Under the pieces are notes generated by a model. The model did no database searches and had not been told where the DNA came from. It saw only the letters and a list, made by a program, of their open reading frames with translations. Made by a program: the position numbers and the translations under genes. A stretch of 64,000 nt of DNA from Euleptes europaea (Eukaryota; Chordata; Lepidosauria; Squamata; Sphaerodactylidae): assembly GCF_029931775.1 (NCBI RefSeq), contig NC_079322.1, forward strand, positions 79,979,326 through 80,043,325, written 5' to 3'. Below are positions 1 through 21,464 of the stretch, in pieces (position 1 is the stretch's first letter; each line of letters starts with the position of its first letter).

Positions 1-1750
1 CCTTGTATGATTACTGAACAACGCAATGGGTTACCGATTGTTCAAGAGGAACAAGATGCATTTTCATACAAAAGCCAAGAGGATGAATTGCATGAAGTGT
101 GTAATGATATTCCCCAAGATGAAGTTAATTTGGGAAAATGCTGTGGAAAAACAGAGTGCTCAACACTATGGCATCGGCGCCTCAGTCATGCCAATCTTCA
201 AGCGCTTAAGGAGATGGCAAGGGGAAACCTAACCCAAGATTTTGTTTTTAGACTGTGATTCTGAAACTAACTGTGTTTGTTGCATCAGGTCCAAAGCAGT
301 GAACAGACCTTTTCCAAAGAATAGTGAAAGGAAGACGACAGCTCCACTTCAGCTCATTCATAGTGACTTATGTGGCGCTCTGCCACCAACACTGGGTAAT
401 TTCAAATATTTCCTTACCCTGATTGATGACTATTCACGTTATATTGTTGTGTATTTGCTTTCTGAGAAATCTCAGGTCTTTGACAAGCTGAGAGAGTATG
501 CAGCCATTGTGCAGAACAAGTATGGACGGAAGATACAGGTTCTTCGGTCGGATTCAGGTGGGGAGTACATCTCTAAGACAATGCAACAGTTCCTGAAGGA
601 CGAAGGCATTCAGCATCAAACGACAGTGCCGTATAATCCATCTCAGAACGGTGTAGCAGAGAGATGCAACCGGACGCTAGTTGAAATGGTAAGGTGCATG
701 CTTAAAGACGCACATCTTCCACACAGCTACTGGGGAGAGGCTGTCATGGCAGCAGCATACACCAGAAATAGATTGCCCACAAAGGCAACAGGGAGAACTC
801 CTTATGAACTATGGCATGGACATAAGCCAAGTGTGCAGCATCTGCATGTTTTGGCAGCAAGGCCTATGCCCATGTTCCAAACGAGAAACACAGTAAACTA
901 GATGACACTGCACGAGGGAATTTTTGTTGGCTATTCAGCTAAAAGCAAGGGTTACAGAATAATAGACCCAACCACTAAAAGAATTTCTGTTAGTAGAGCA
1001 GTTTACTTTGATGAGAGCCAAGCCCCGCCAGCTTCAGAGGGGGATAAGGCTGAAGTAAATAGCTAACTCAAATACCCTGGTGACATCTGCCCCAGAGAGG
1101 AAGAAGCTGAGGAGCCTGTGGGGAACCCAGAAGAGGAAGAGGGCACAGATTTCCATCCAGAGGGGGATGCTGAACCAGAAGTGCCTGATGAACAGGAGGA
1201 GACCACAGAGCCTGCGATGAGGAGATCTGAACACACAAACAGAGGTGTGCCACCGCTGAGATTCTCCTACCTCGCAAGAACGGCGGAAGAATTCGAACCA
1301 ACTTGATAGAGTGAGTCAAGTTACACCGAGAGGGGGTGTTGGAAACCGGGCTCTCCCTAACGGTGTCACTTGCCTCCACACTCAAAGGGGGGGGGGAACT
1401 GACCAGATAGTCAGATAGATAGATGGGAGGTTGTTAGCAGTTGAACCTCTCCCCTCATTTCCTGCCCTTTGATGTTTAGAGCTATATTGTCAGGGACAAT
1501 ATCCTCTTCTCTCTCTTCCCTTTCACCCTTCTTCGATGCAAGTCGCATAGAGCTGGGCTCTTCGTGAGCTCAGGCCTTCCCACTCCAAAGATGGAGTGGA
1601 AGGCAGGTAACTTCTATATCTAAGGAATTAGCTAGATAGATTAGGATAGGGGACCCTGTATGTCCTTTCCTATCCAAAGAGTATTTCCACAATAAATGTA
1701 TTTAGTTTGAATAGAGCAAACAACTGCTCTCTCTTTATTTTCATACACGC
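1..1750 (+). mobile_element. Ty1/copia LTR retrotransposon remnant
   Basis: A fossil, cut by the left edge. Parts seen: the GAG pre-integrase finger region (around LWHRRLSHANL), the integrase core (LIHSDLCG, DDYSRY, DSGGEY, NGVAERCNRT), the post-integrase motif [12 protein letters not shown], a polypurine tract and a 3' LTR. Reverse transcriptase and RNase H are not recognisable. Clearly broken. It lies in the intron downstream of IQCA1L exon 15, on the opposite strand. Confidence 0.85.
1337..1750 (+). repeat. 3' LTR of the copia remnant
   Basis: Starts TGTTGG directly after a purine tract and contains an AATAAA near 1691. The right end is approximate. Confidence 0.55.
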
Positions 1751-11032
<9,282 letters not shown>

Positions 11033-11160
11033 GATGCCGCCGCCGCTCGCTTCCCCCAAGCGGGTGCGGCAGGCGCGAAGGTCCCTGGCGGGGGCAGCCT
11101 GGGCCCCGCCCTCCATTGTCCCCGGCAATTCCCACAGAGACCAGAGAACGCGGCGCTGGG
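11033..11160 (-). promoter_or_regulatory. IQCA1L proximal promoter / 5' UTR
   Basis: GC-rich sequence directly upstream of the IQCA1L start. It contains a symmetrical X-box-like element at 11115-11129 (ATTGTC, three C, GGCAAT), which could bind RFX factors of ciliary genes, with mismatches to the consensus. Confidence 0.4.
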
Positions 11161-12021
11161 GGGTGGGGGTGGGGGTCGTCCCGTCTGCCTCTCGCCCAGG
11201 AGTAGGAGAGCCCGGCCAGACCCAGGGCGGCTCAGCCGCGCTCCATGACTGGGCCTGGAGGGCTGCGGCCCGCCCCTCGGGCAGCTTCCTCTCCCGCCCC
11301 CCCTGGTTCGGGAGCAGGTGGGAGAGCGACAGCGGCCGGGTGCCGCGGTGTCACCGTCGAGGAAGGCTGGGGGTGGAGCCAAGCCCTGGGGACCGGCAGA
11401 AGCCCCCAGGCTTCTAGCGAGAGCGACTGGTTGAAGCTGAGCTGCCCAGTAGGGGCAGTGGCAGCTTTGATCGGGTCTAGCTGGCGTGCGCCCCGTCGGG
11501 GGGGGGGGGCCTTTCGGGTAGAGCCGGGCCACCTTCCCCCAGCCAGCGACCCGGGCCACAGGAGAGCCGAGCATGGAAGAGCAGCCCCCCCCCAAGGAGG
11601 CTCCCCTGCCAGCAGCCTTCGGCCAGGGCCCAGCATCCTCCTGGGGAAGCCAGCGCCGCCCAGGTGCTCCTCCTGGTATCTGGAGCCGGGGTGGGGCCTC
11701 CTTCCCCATCCCCAGGAACTCTCCCGCCCACCCTGCGGGGAAGCGAAGCCAGCCACAGGCCCCTGCTGCTGGAAGACGGACACTCTCAGGCCCAGCTTCC
11801 CCCCCCAAGCAGGGAAGCGCCCCCCTTTGACTGGCCTACCTGGAGCCCCCCCCCCCAGCCATGCTTAGAAGCAGGGGGTTTGGCTGGGGCCGAACCAGCT
11901 AGGGGAAAAGCGGGAACAGTGCCCCCTCCCAAGAGTCCCTCCTGGGCCCTGGCCAAAGCCACTCCAGAGAGACCCCCTGGAGTGTTGGCTGCTCTTCATG
12001 TCAGGGAGGAAGGAAGGGACT
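11161..12021. other. Intergenic DNA between IQCA1L and the gypsy element
   Basis: GC-rich, no recognisable gene or repeat. Open frames here look like by-products of base composition. Confidence 0.5.
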
Positions 12022-12373
12022 TGTAAGCTCTAGCCCTGCGGCGAACCCATAAACAGATTTCAGCAGACAGCAAATCCAGGCAACCAGTTTTATTGGTTAG
12101 AATCGACAGGTTTCAGAAGCCATATTCAAAAGGACATTAGTAAGGGGCAAAGGCAAGGTGCACAGCATATATGGAAAAGCAAAAGGAGATAACTGGTAAC
12201 CTAGGCAATCCCCCTCCCAGAGGCAGGAAGGAGCACTTGGCGAGTCCCACAGTATGAGAATCTATGAAGACTAAACACAGGGCACAGACTGGCCTTCGAC
12301 AGAACAACACAACAGCACCCGGGAGCAGCACAATCGCACTACTGCATACCATCCTCATGGCTTGCTCCTGGCA
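12022..12373 (-). repeat. 3' LTR of the gypsy element
   Basis: TG...CA termini on the plus-strand reading; pairs with 18684-19035 over its full length. Confidence 0.93.
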
Positions 12374-15300
12374 TTCTGCCCCCCTAAAGACCCCCTTCAC
12401 CCTCCCACTGTGGATCTGTGAAGGTAGGCTGCATGAAATTCTTGTACTAAGCGGGGGGCAGAGACATCACTGGCGCGCACCCATTCATCCTGGGCAGGAC
12501 TAAAATGTTTCCAGCGGATCAGGTACTGAAGGGCACCGTAGCGAACGCAAGAATCCAGTATTTTAGCCACTTCAAAATGCTTCTCCCCCACCCCCACCAT
12601 TTCAGGCACTTCAGGTTGTGGTTCAGGATGCCATTTTTGGGAAGGAACAAACGGTTTTAAAAGACTGACATGGAACACAGGATGGATTCTTCGTAGGGAC
12701 TTGGGCAAGGAGAGTTCCACAGCCACTAGATTACTAATCCGGGAAATGGGGAACGGACCTACATACTTGGCACTGAGTTTATCACACGGGCGGGTGGATC
12801 GTAGGTTCTTGATGGACAAATAGACAAGGTCCCCCACTTTGCATTCCATACTGGAGGAGCGATGTTTGTCAGCCTGAACCTTGTAACGCCGTTTGGCCCA
12901 CTCTAGATTTTTAACCAGCCATGGCTAGGTTGTTTGAATAGAACGTACCCATCCGGTTACATCCGCTCCTCCTCAGAAACATCAATATGACCAGCGGGGC
13001 CAAACTCTTTACCATGGACAACCTGGAAAGGGCTGAATCCTGTGGATTGGTGAACCACATTATTATAAGCATATTCAGCAAAAGGCAACAGGTCTACCCA
13101 ATCATCTTGATGGTAATTAACGTAACAGCATAAATAGCATTCCAACACCGCATTTACCCTTTCAGTCTGACCGTCCATTTGGGGATGGAAGGCACTAGAC
13201 AGTCCTTGTTCTACTCCGACCAGTTTGAGAAAAGCCTTCCAGAATTTGGCTACGAAAGTTGACCCCCTGTCCATCACTATCTTGTGTGGAAAAGAATGTA
13301 GATGGAAGACATGTGACACAAAGAGGCGGACTAATTTCGGGGCGGAAGGGATACTTGCGCAGGGTACAAGATGCACCTGTTTTAAAAACAGATCAGTAAT
13401 CACCCAAATAACTCTTTCCCCCACTAGGGGGTAGGTCCGTCATGAAGTCCATTGCAATCACTTCCCACGGTTTCGAGGGTTGTAAAAGTCCGGGTGATTT
13501 GCCCTGTGATCGTTTGGCCGCTGCACATATGGGGCAGCTGCAGATGAAGGAGTCCACATCTGATCGCATGCCCACCCACCAAAACTGTCTCCGTAGCAAA
13601 TGCAATGTTTTGAGGAATCCGAAATGTCCGGTGGTCTTGGCGTCATGAACCAAACCCAAAACCTCCCCCCCGCAACGCTGCCGGAACATACAATTTAGAA
13701 TCTTTGTACCAAAACTCCCCGCGTTTAAGTAAAGTAGCTGGGAGGGTTTGCGAGGACAGTTCCGCTTGATAACTGCGAAGGAGAGTCTCCTTAAAGGACT
13801 CAGACAGTCCTTCCACCCCCTCCGGAGAGGAGTCGGTGGGCAGCTTGACTGGGGACGGAAACGATACAGGTGCAGGGAGCGACTGAACGGGGCGCTCAGG
13901 TCCCTGCACCTCAGGAACCGTGGCTGTCAGCCGCTCAGGGGGAGGAGGAAGCGAGGTGGGTGGTGCTGTCGGCTCAGCCGGGCATGGGGCTTCCCCCCCA
14001 TCGAAAGAGGCGGCGGTGGGGATTGGGTCTGAGAACGGGTTTGTACGGCCAAAGTGGGCAACAGACCTCATTGGGCAGGGGTGAAGAGCGACTCTGTGGG
14101 CCAATCAACCTTGGTGGGATATTGGGGAAGTCTGGATAAAGCGTCAGCCAGAAGGTTTTGCTTCCCTGGTACATATTTTAGAACTAATCGAAACTGGGCA
14201 AAGAAGTCTGCCCAGCGCACATGCTTCGCGGACAGCTTGCGAGCCCTCGTTAGGGCCTCTAGGTTTTTGTGATCAGACCACACTTCAAAGGGCACCTTGG
14301 AACCTTCTAAAAGCTGCCTCCACACTGTCAGGGCATGCTTCACCACAACGGCTTCCTTCTCCCAAACGGCCCAATTGAGTTCGGATGGAGTGAACTTTTT
14401 AGAAAAATAAGCGCATGGATGCAGGTGCCCATCCTCCCCCCGCTGCAGGAGGGCACCCCCCATCGCTACGTCGGAAGCGTCTACATGCACTACGAATGGT
14501 TGATTGCAGTCCGGGTGCTGCAAATCAGGTTCGGATGTAAAAAGCTGCTTAAGACTATCGAAGGTGGCTTGACACTGGGGGGTCTACTCCACCCGGGCAT
14601 TGGGTAAGGTGGCTGTATTCCCCTTTCCCTTAGTCTTAAGGAGGTTCGTGATGGGTAGCACAATCTGAGCGAAATGGGGGAGGAACACCCTGTAAAAATT
14701 CGCGAACCCGAGGAATCTTTGGACCTGTTTGTGAGTAGAGGGTGGTTCCCAATTGAGCACTGCTTGCACCTTTTCAGGATCCATAGTCAGTCCCTCGTGT
14801 GAGATAATATATCCTAGGAAAGTCAATTGCTTCTTATGGAACTCGCACTTAAGACACTTTAGCATACAGCTGATTGTCTCTAAGACGGTGCAACACCTCT
14901 CGAACCAAGGCAACGTGCTCATCCATGGTTTTAGAGTAAATGAGAATATCATCTAAATAGACCACCACTCCTTTGAACAGTAGATCATGGAGGATCTCAT
15001 TAATGAGTTGCATGAAGACCCCTTGGGCCCCTTTTAATCCAAAAGGCATCACCATAAATTCGAACATTCCAGAGCAACTAGAAAAGGCAGTCAGAAATTC
15101 ATCCCCCTCCCGGATCCTGACTCTGTAATAAGCCTCAACTAAGTCCAATTTGGTGAAAATGTGTCCCTCTTTCAACTGTCCCAAGAGATCAGAAATGAGG
15201 GGGATGGGATAAGCATTTGTTTGAGTAACAGCATTGAGTTTTCGAAAGTCAGTACACAAACGTAAATCTCCTGTTTTCTTACGTACGAAGAAAGCCGGTG

Positions 15301-17341
15301 CCGAATAGGGCGTGGTGGAGGGTCAGATGAAACCGCGAGCCAAGTTCTTGTCTAAGAATTCGAGGAGCACCGCCCGTTCTGTAGGACTCATTGGGTAGAT
15401 TTTATTCTTTGGCAGTTTTCCATCCCCCACCACTTCAATAGCACAGTCCGTCCGGCGGTGGGGGGGTAACACATCACAGTCCTGCACATTAAATACATCT
15501 GCAAAGTCCTGATAGTCGAGTGGCAATTGGGTCGGACTGGAGGTGTCCGAGACCAGGGCAGGAGTTGGTTTGATTATGGTTTTAACGGCCACTTCGTATC
15601 GGTGCAATTCACATAGCGGGTTATTGAACATTAAGGTCTCAGCTTCCCAGTCTATGGTGGGACTGTGCCCTTTGAGCCAATTTGCTCCAAACACCACAGC
15701 ATATTGAACATTGGGCACAATAGTGAAGTTGATTTGTTCCCAATGGTGGCCAATTCCCATTGCCACTACGTGAGTGCGACGGTCGACTGCCCCCCCTTGA
15801 AATCACTGCCATCCATTTGAGCAAAGTGAACAAGTGCCAGTAAAGGAACTGACTTCACTTGGAGCGCCTTAAAGGTGGTTTCGTTAATTAACGAGCAGGC
15901 ACACCGAGTCTATTAAGGCTTTAACTTGTAATTGAGGACCTTTTCTATAATGTCGTAATATCACATCTACATACACAGTCTCTTCTACTTCACTCACCAT
16001 GACAGGCGCCTCGGGTTTCGCAGGAACACCTGTGGAGGTCTGCGGTATCGCTCCCTCTACCGCAGACCCAGTCCGTTTTTTGGCTGATCGAGAGGAGACT
16101 CCCAAGTAAAGGGCTGGGGAGTTCTAGTGGTCACTCTCCTCTGAAGATGCAGGGCTACTCTCCCCAGGAGTAGTAATTGTAATCCTGGACCCCAACGGGT
16201 CCACTGGCGAAAGGTCCGTCGTCACTTCTCTGGCGTGTAGAGCTGGGGGCGCTTTTCGTCTTGGAGGAATGCTCCGCTCAGCTGTGGTGCCTCTCCCCTG
16301 GGTGCGTCCTCTCCCGCGAGGAGTCCCATCTGGCTGGGGAGTGGGACTCAGCAGCCCCGGACGTGATGGACAAGTGGCAGCGAAGTGACCCATGGCCCTG
16401 CAAACGAGGCAGGCTCCCCTTTGAAACTGCAATGCTCGGTCTGGTGGAGGTAGAGCCGGCTTCCGCAGGGCCTGAGGAGCGGCAGGTTTGGGAGGGTTTT
16501 TCTGGCTTCCTCCCTCCCTGGCCTGCCGTCGGGCAAGAGAAATAAACTGGCGGCGGTTTTCCCTCTTCCGCCAGTAAAATCCACTCTTCCAAGGTGGCTG
16601 GGTCTCGCTGCATGTATGCCCAGTTTAGAATCTCAGGATGCAATGCTGCTCTGAAGTAGTGCACCCGGGTGGCTTCAGTCCAGTCCACTATTTTATTAGC
16701 GAGTCTTTGGAACTCATCCGCAAACTCTCGGACTGAGAAGGATCCTTGACGGAGTTGTAAGAGGGCCGCTTTGGCCATCTCCCCTTGAAACGGATCCTCA
16801 AAACATCTTCTCAATGCTCGCATGAATTCATTAAGCGACCGTATGGAGCGGGCATGGGTATCAAACTGGAGGACTATCCATTCTGCAGCCTTTCCAGCTA
16901 GAAGTGAGGAAACGAACCTTACTCGGCTGTCTTCCGTGGGAATGGTATGCCCTTGTTCTCTCATGTAACTGTCTACTTGGTGAAGAAAACAGGGCAACGC
17001 ATCCGCAGAGCCATCAAATGTCACACGCAATCGGGGTTGCTTCCACTGCACCACCGGTCCCACTGGTGGAGGTGCCGGAGGCTGTCCTGGAGCCGGCTGC
17101 ACCACAGGCTGCTGGCTGGGGGGTTGTTGTCCCGACTGCCCTGGCGGCACTTGTACCGGAGGTTGCTGTGGTGCTGGCTGTGCCGGGGGCTGCTGGCCAG
17201 GGGATTGCTGGCCTGGGACCGGTGCCTGTGCAGGTGCCACTTGAGCTCACTGCAGGCAACCATATTCACACATCAACACGTCCATTTGGTCCTGCATACG
17301 AGCCATACGATCCAAAAGCTCTTGGTTTTGAAACCTTAAGG

Positions 17342-17676
17342 CAGGGTTGGGGAACGTCAGGCCCGGGGGCTGTTTAAGACCCGCGAAATCATTTGGTCTG
17401 GCCCTTCATGGGTCCTGGCAGATCTCTAGCTCAGAAGGATTTAAGAGTGGCGATTGTCCCCCTCCCGCGGACAGGAATAGCCTCTATTCAAGGCTTGTTT
17501 TGAGTTTGTTTTGCCGAGAAAAGGAACATTTCCCCCCCTTGCAGAAGAGTCATTAGCTATGGAGCAGCTAGGACCGCCCAAGAAATTAATTTTTAAGTTG
17601 ATAATTTTGTATGGCCCGCGAATGATATTATAAATATCCAAATGGCCCTTGGCGGAAAAAAGGTTCCCCACCCCTG
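17342..17676. mobile_element. Non-autonomous hAT transposon (335 bp) nested in the gypsy element
   Basis: Terminal inverted repeats CAGGGTTGGGGAAC and GTTCCCCACCCCTG, flanked by an 8-base target duplication CCTTAAGG (17334-17341 and 17677-17684). No transposase. Confidence 0.9.
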
Positions 17677-18683
17677 CCTTAAGGCATGGATCTCCTCCTC
17701 AGCCCCCCCGGTCCGTCGGGCTTGGCTGGCTCGGTAGTTTGTATTCCAGTCGCCCTCCTCTGCATACAAGCCCTCCTCCTCATATTCTGGGACGTCAGGA
17801 ACAAAGGTGAGCCGCTGCCTGCGCGTTACGTCCCGGGGCAGGCCAGGTTCCGGGGAGCCCAAAGACAACGAGGGGAGAGACCAGTCCGATCCCCCGCAAA
17901 CTTTCGACTGCACTCCCGTTCCTGCCGTCGCCCGAGCAGCAGCCGCATCCGCCAACAGTTGCTCCTCTGCCCGCCTCTGGTCAGTGAGAGCGCAGTCCGC
18001 CTCGAGTTTGGCAGCGGCGGCAGCCGTCACAATTGGTATGGCCGCCTGCTCCAAGAGTATTTGGATTTCCTTGTGCTGGCCCAACAGCGGTTGGATCTGT
18101 TGAGCCAGACCCGCAGAGGCAGGACCGAATTCAGGAGTTAGTATCTTCTCAACGTCGGCTGCCGTCGCCGGCGTGAAATCCACAAGAACCAGGACTGTCC
18201 TGGCGGCAGTGTTCTGTGCTTCCCGGCGGCATAGGGTGGGATCCAGAACAGTTTGCGGAACCTCTCCCACCAGAGCCCCCACCATTGGGAAACAGAACTC
18301 AGGCCCCTGGATCGGGGCCGCCGACTCCTGTTGCGTCCCGCGGAGCATAAGCTCAGCCAACAACCGGGTTAGGAGAGTAAAGTCCTCTTGCGCTGACCGA
18401 GCCTTCTCCAGCAAAGTAAAGTCCCAAAAGGTCGTTGTGGGCATGTAGATCAGCGTCCTGAGTCCTCCAGGGGGTTGCTGCTGCCAGGTGACGCCACTGA
18501 TCAAACACCAGCCCAACCAGCCGAACGGACTGTGCGTAAGTCCGCTGCGCCTCCTCTGACACGCCGAAAGTCAGGGTCCTCGGGGAGCTCGTCCTGCGCC
18601 CCAAGCCGAGGAGACGAGTGTCCAGGCAAACCCTCCAGGGCTCCAGCCAAGGTCAACAAGTAAGGATAGGACTAGTGTCCTAA

Positions 18684-19035
18684 TGTAAGCTCTAGCCCTG
18701 CAGCGAACCCATAAACAGATTTCAGCAGGCGGCAAATCCACAAAAGCAGTTTTATTGGTTAGAATCGACAGGTTTCAGAAGCCATATTCAAAAGGTCACT
18801 AGTAAGGGGCAAAGGCAAGGTGCACAGCATATATGGAAAAACAAAAGGAGATAACTGGTAACCTAGGAAACCCCCCTCCCAGAGGCAGGAAGGAGCACTT
18901 GGCGATTCCCACAGTATGGGAATCTATGAAGACTAAACACGGGGCACAGACTGGCCTTGGAAAGAACAGCACAACAGCACCTGGGAGCACCACAATCGCA
19001 CTACCGCATACCATCCTCATGGCTTGCTCCTGACA
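18684..19035 (-). repeat. 5' LTR of the gypsy element
   Basis: Same length as the other LTR. GGACT follows it at 19036. Confidence 0.93.
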
Positions 19036-19040
19036 GGACT

Positions 19041-19558
19041 CCAGGCCACAGGGGGCCCAAATCTCTAACAGGAACCAGCACCCCCCTGCTTCTACCCCCC
19101 CCCACCCCCAAGGAGGGCAAAAACCCAGCCGATGTCTAAGTCTCTCAGCAGAAAAGCAGCAGAGCAGAAAATTGTTAAATTGCCTCTCCCCCGGCCCCCC
19201 TCCCTCCCTCTTGAGGAAGAGCAAAGGGAAAAAGGAGAGCTGTGAGATAAGAGCCGCCTGTGATCAACCTTACAGTCCCACCCTAAGCAGAGCCATGCCA
19301 CGCCCCCCTTCTAAGCCCCTGCAAGCAGGCAGGCAAGAGCCCCACCCCAGCAGCTGGCAGGAGCCCCATCTGCTCTGACCCAGGGCACGGGTCTGCCAGC
19401 GCTCCAGCGGCACCTCAGAAGATCTGGCACCTGCCTCAGGCAGGGTTCAAAATGACCTCGTTGTCCACTTGGGATTCTTTGCCCACTCAGTTCAGCCTGC
19501 TGGCACGAGCTGTTGTGGTGGCATGATGTGCTGTGGAGTTGTATGTGGTCAAGATATG
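19041..19558. other. Intergenic DNA, nothing recognised
   Basis: No gene or repeat identified between the gypsy element and the tRNA-derived SINE. Confidence 0.45.
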
Positions 19559-19778
19559 ACACATGAACCCATGAAGCTGCCCTTCTACTGACTCAGACCC
19601 CCCTGGGCCCATCAAAGTCAGTATTGCCTACTCAGACCGGCAGCGGCTCCCCAGGGTCTCAGGAACAGGTCTTTCACGTAACCTACTTGCCTAGTCCCTT
19701 TAACTGGAGATGCCGGGGATTGAACCTGGCACCTTCTGCATGCTACGTAGATGCTCTACCACTAAGCCACAGCCCCTC
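19559..19778 (-). repeat. tRNA-derived SINE
   Basis: On the minus strand it begins ggggctgtggcttagtggta, an A box, followed by ggttcaatcccc, a B box, in a tRNA-Ala-like head. A body of about 130 bases ends in the tail form found again at 51565. Not a functional tRNA: the acceptor stem does not close. Confidence 0.75.
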
Positions 19779-19782
19779 CCCA

Positions 19783-19822
19783 TCATATGAGGCTGCCTTC
19801 TACTGACTCAGACCCTTGGTCC
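19783..19822 (-). repeat. Partial 3' end of the same SINE family
   Basis: atgaggctgccttctactga matches the 3' tail of the preceding SINE and ends where the CR1 copy begins. Confidence 0.55.
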
Positions 19823-20628
19823 ATTGACAGGAACGAGCCTGTGGATATTGTGTATTTGGATTTCCAAAAAGCTTTTGACAAAGTCCCCCACCAAAGACTG
19901 CTAAGCAAACTTCATAGTCATGGGATAAGAGGACAAGTCCTCTTATGGATTGAGAGCTGGCTGAAAAATAGGAAGCAGAGAGTAGGAATCAATGGTCAGT
20001 TCTCACAATGGCGGGATGTGAGCAGTGGGGTGCCTCAGGGATCTGTGTTGGGACCAGTGCTTTTCAACCTGTTCATCAATGACCTGGAGCAGGGGTTAAA
20101 CAGTGAAGTAGCCAAGTTTGCAGATGACACCAAATTATTTAGGGTGGTTAAAACAAAATAGGACTGTGAAGAGCTCCAGAAGGATCTCTGCATACTGGAA
20201 GAATGGGCATTATAATGGCAAATGAGATTCAATGTAAGTGGGCAAAAAATCCCAGCTTCACATATACACTTGATGGGATCTTGGGGTGGTAATGGATAGC
20301 TCAATGAAGATGTCAACCCAGTGTGCGGCTGCTGTCAAAAAGGCAAATTCTATGCTGGCCATAATTAGACGAGGAATAGAGAATAAAACTGCTGATATCA
20401 CTGCCCTTGTACAAATCTATGGTGAGACTACACTTGGAATACTGTGTACAGTTCTGGTCACCACACCTAAAAAAGGATATTACAGAGCTTGAGAAGGTGC
20501 AGAAAAGAGCAACCAAAATGATTAGGGGACTAAAGCAACTGTCCTATGGGGAGCGGTTAAGACGCTTAGGGCTGTTTAGCTTGGAAAGAAGGTGGCTGAG
20601 GGGAGACATGATAGAGGTATGGAATGGA
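19823..20628 (+). mobile_element. CR1 LINE fragment (reverse transcriptase region)
   Basis: Encodes [34 protein letters not shown] and FADDTKLF, the RT palm motifs, then a C-terminal segment ([24 protein letters not shown]). A TAG stop at 20159-20161 and internal deletions break the frame; the 3' end is cut by L1-type DNA. Very similar to the copy at 49205-50545. Confidence 0.9.
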
Positions 20629-21210
20629 GAAATAAGAATTTAGGAATATCTGACAAAATAAAAGCGGTAAAGATATTTATTATACCAAAATTAATGTATT
20701 TATTTCAGGTTTTACCAATTGAAATAAACCAGAAATACTTTAAATTATGGAATACAAAGATTAAAAATTGGGTATTTGGAGAAAAAAAGTCTAGAATCCA
20801 GAAAAAAATATTACACACTCCACAAGAGGAATTAGGATGGGGATTGCCTAATTTGGAATCTTATTTTGAAGCTTTTCAAAAGACTTTGGAATGTTGGAAC
20901 GATTACTTCTACGAATATATACAATCAGACATAGTCGCATACCTTACTAAGGACTTACCGTGGGATAGTAAAATAAAGGGAATAAAGGACAAGGGGTCTC
21001 TGTATATGGAATGGGTAAAAAGCGGGGAAGCCAACCCTAACATAATTCAGAAACTGAAAAATCTGTGCTCCTGGTTAAAGATTCTGTTATGAAATTGTGT
21101 TCGGGGGTAGGGTGGGGGAAGGGGGGAGATTAAGGAAATTTATTATTATAGATAAAATTGTAAAGGATTGTATCGTTGAATTAAAAAATTTACTTCAAAA
21201 AAAAAACAAA
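20629..21210 (+). mobile_element. 5'-truncated L1 LINE
   Basis: About 150 codons of an L1 ORF2 C-terminus (IIPKLMYLFQVLPIEI, EELGWGLPNLESYFEA) ending in TGA at about 21092. A 3' UTR and an A-rich tail follow near 21200. AT-rich, unlike its surroundings. It ends just downstream of the ABCF2 poly(A) signal. Confidence 0.82.
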
Positions 21211-21262
21211 ACTTGAATGCAAGGAGCAGGTTTCAGACCAAAAACAACTCAGTTCAAAAGGC

Positions 21263-21268
21263 TTTATT
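21263..21268 (-). terminator. ABCF2 poly(A) signal, distal
   Basis: Second AATAAA on the minus strand, just before the L1 fragment begins. Either this or the proximal site could end the ABCF2 mRNA. Confidence 0.5.
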
Positions 21269-21458
21269 GACAGATGCAGTTCTGATGCTGATGACATTTC
21301 CTCCCGTTTGCGCATCCAGATCGTTAAGGGATAGGCTGGAAAAGTTGGTGCCCAAGGGGGGATACAGGAAAGAAGGGGGCTCCTGGCCTCTGTTGTCCCC
21401 CCCTTTCCCGTCTCCAGAAGAAGCAGGCAGAATAGCTGGATGTTTCCCCACCCCCATC

Positions 21459-21464
21459 TTTATT
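21459..21464 (-). terminator. ABCF2 poly(A) signal, proximal
   Basis: AATAAA on the minus strand, about 440 bases after the ABCF2 stop codon, in non-repetitive sequence. Confidence 0.55.

Larger units (their letters stand above)
12022..19035 (-). mobile_element. Ty3/gypsy chromovirus-type LTR retrotransposon, full length with TSD
   Basis: A fossil copy with two 352-base LTRs (12022-12373 and 18684-19035) and a 5-base target duplication GGACT (12017-12021 and 19036-19040). Parts, read leftward: gag with a CCHC knuckle (about 16.3-18.5 kb), protease-like region, reverse transcriptase with YLDD, RNase H, integrase with HHCC and DDE-type parts, and a C-terminal chromodomain (about 12.4-15.8 kb). 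A polypurine tract adjoins the left LTR. It looks broken in several places. The LTRs differ at about 22 sites by eye (about 6 percent), so it is moderately young. A hAT element is nested in it. Confidence 0.93.

Noticed and set aside
19700-19778. A tRNA-Ala gene
   Set aside because: A and B boxes are present but the acceptor stem does not pair and a SINE body follows; it is a SINE head.
20592-21092. A host protein gene
   Set aside because: The protein is an L1 ORF2 C-terminus joined to a few CR1 codons.
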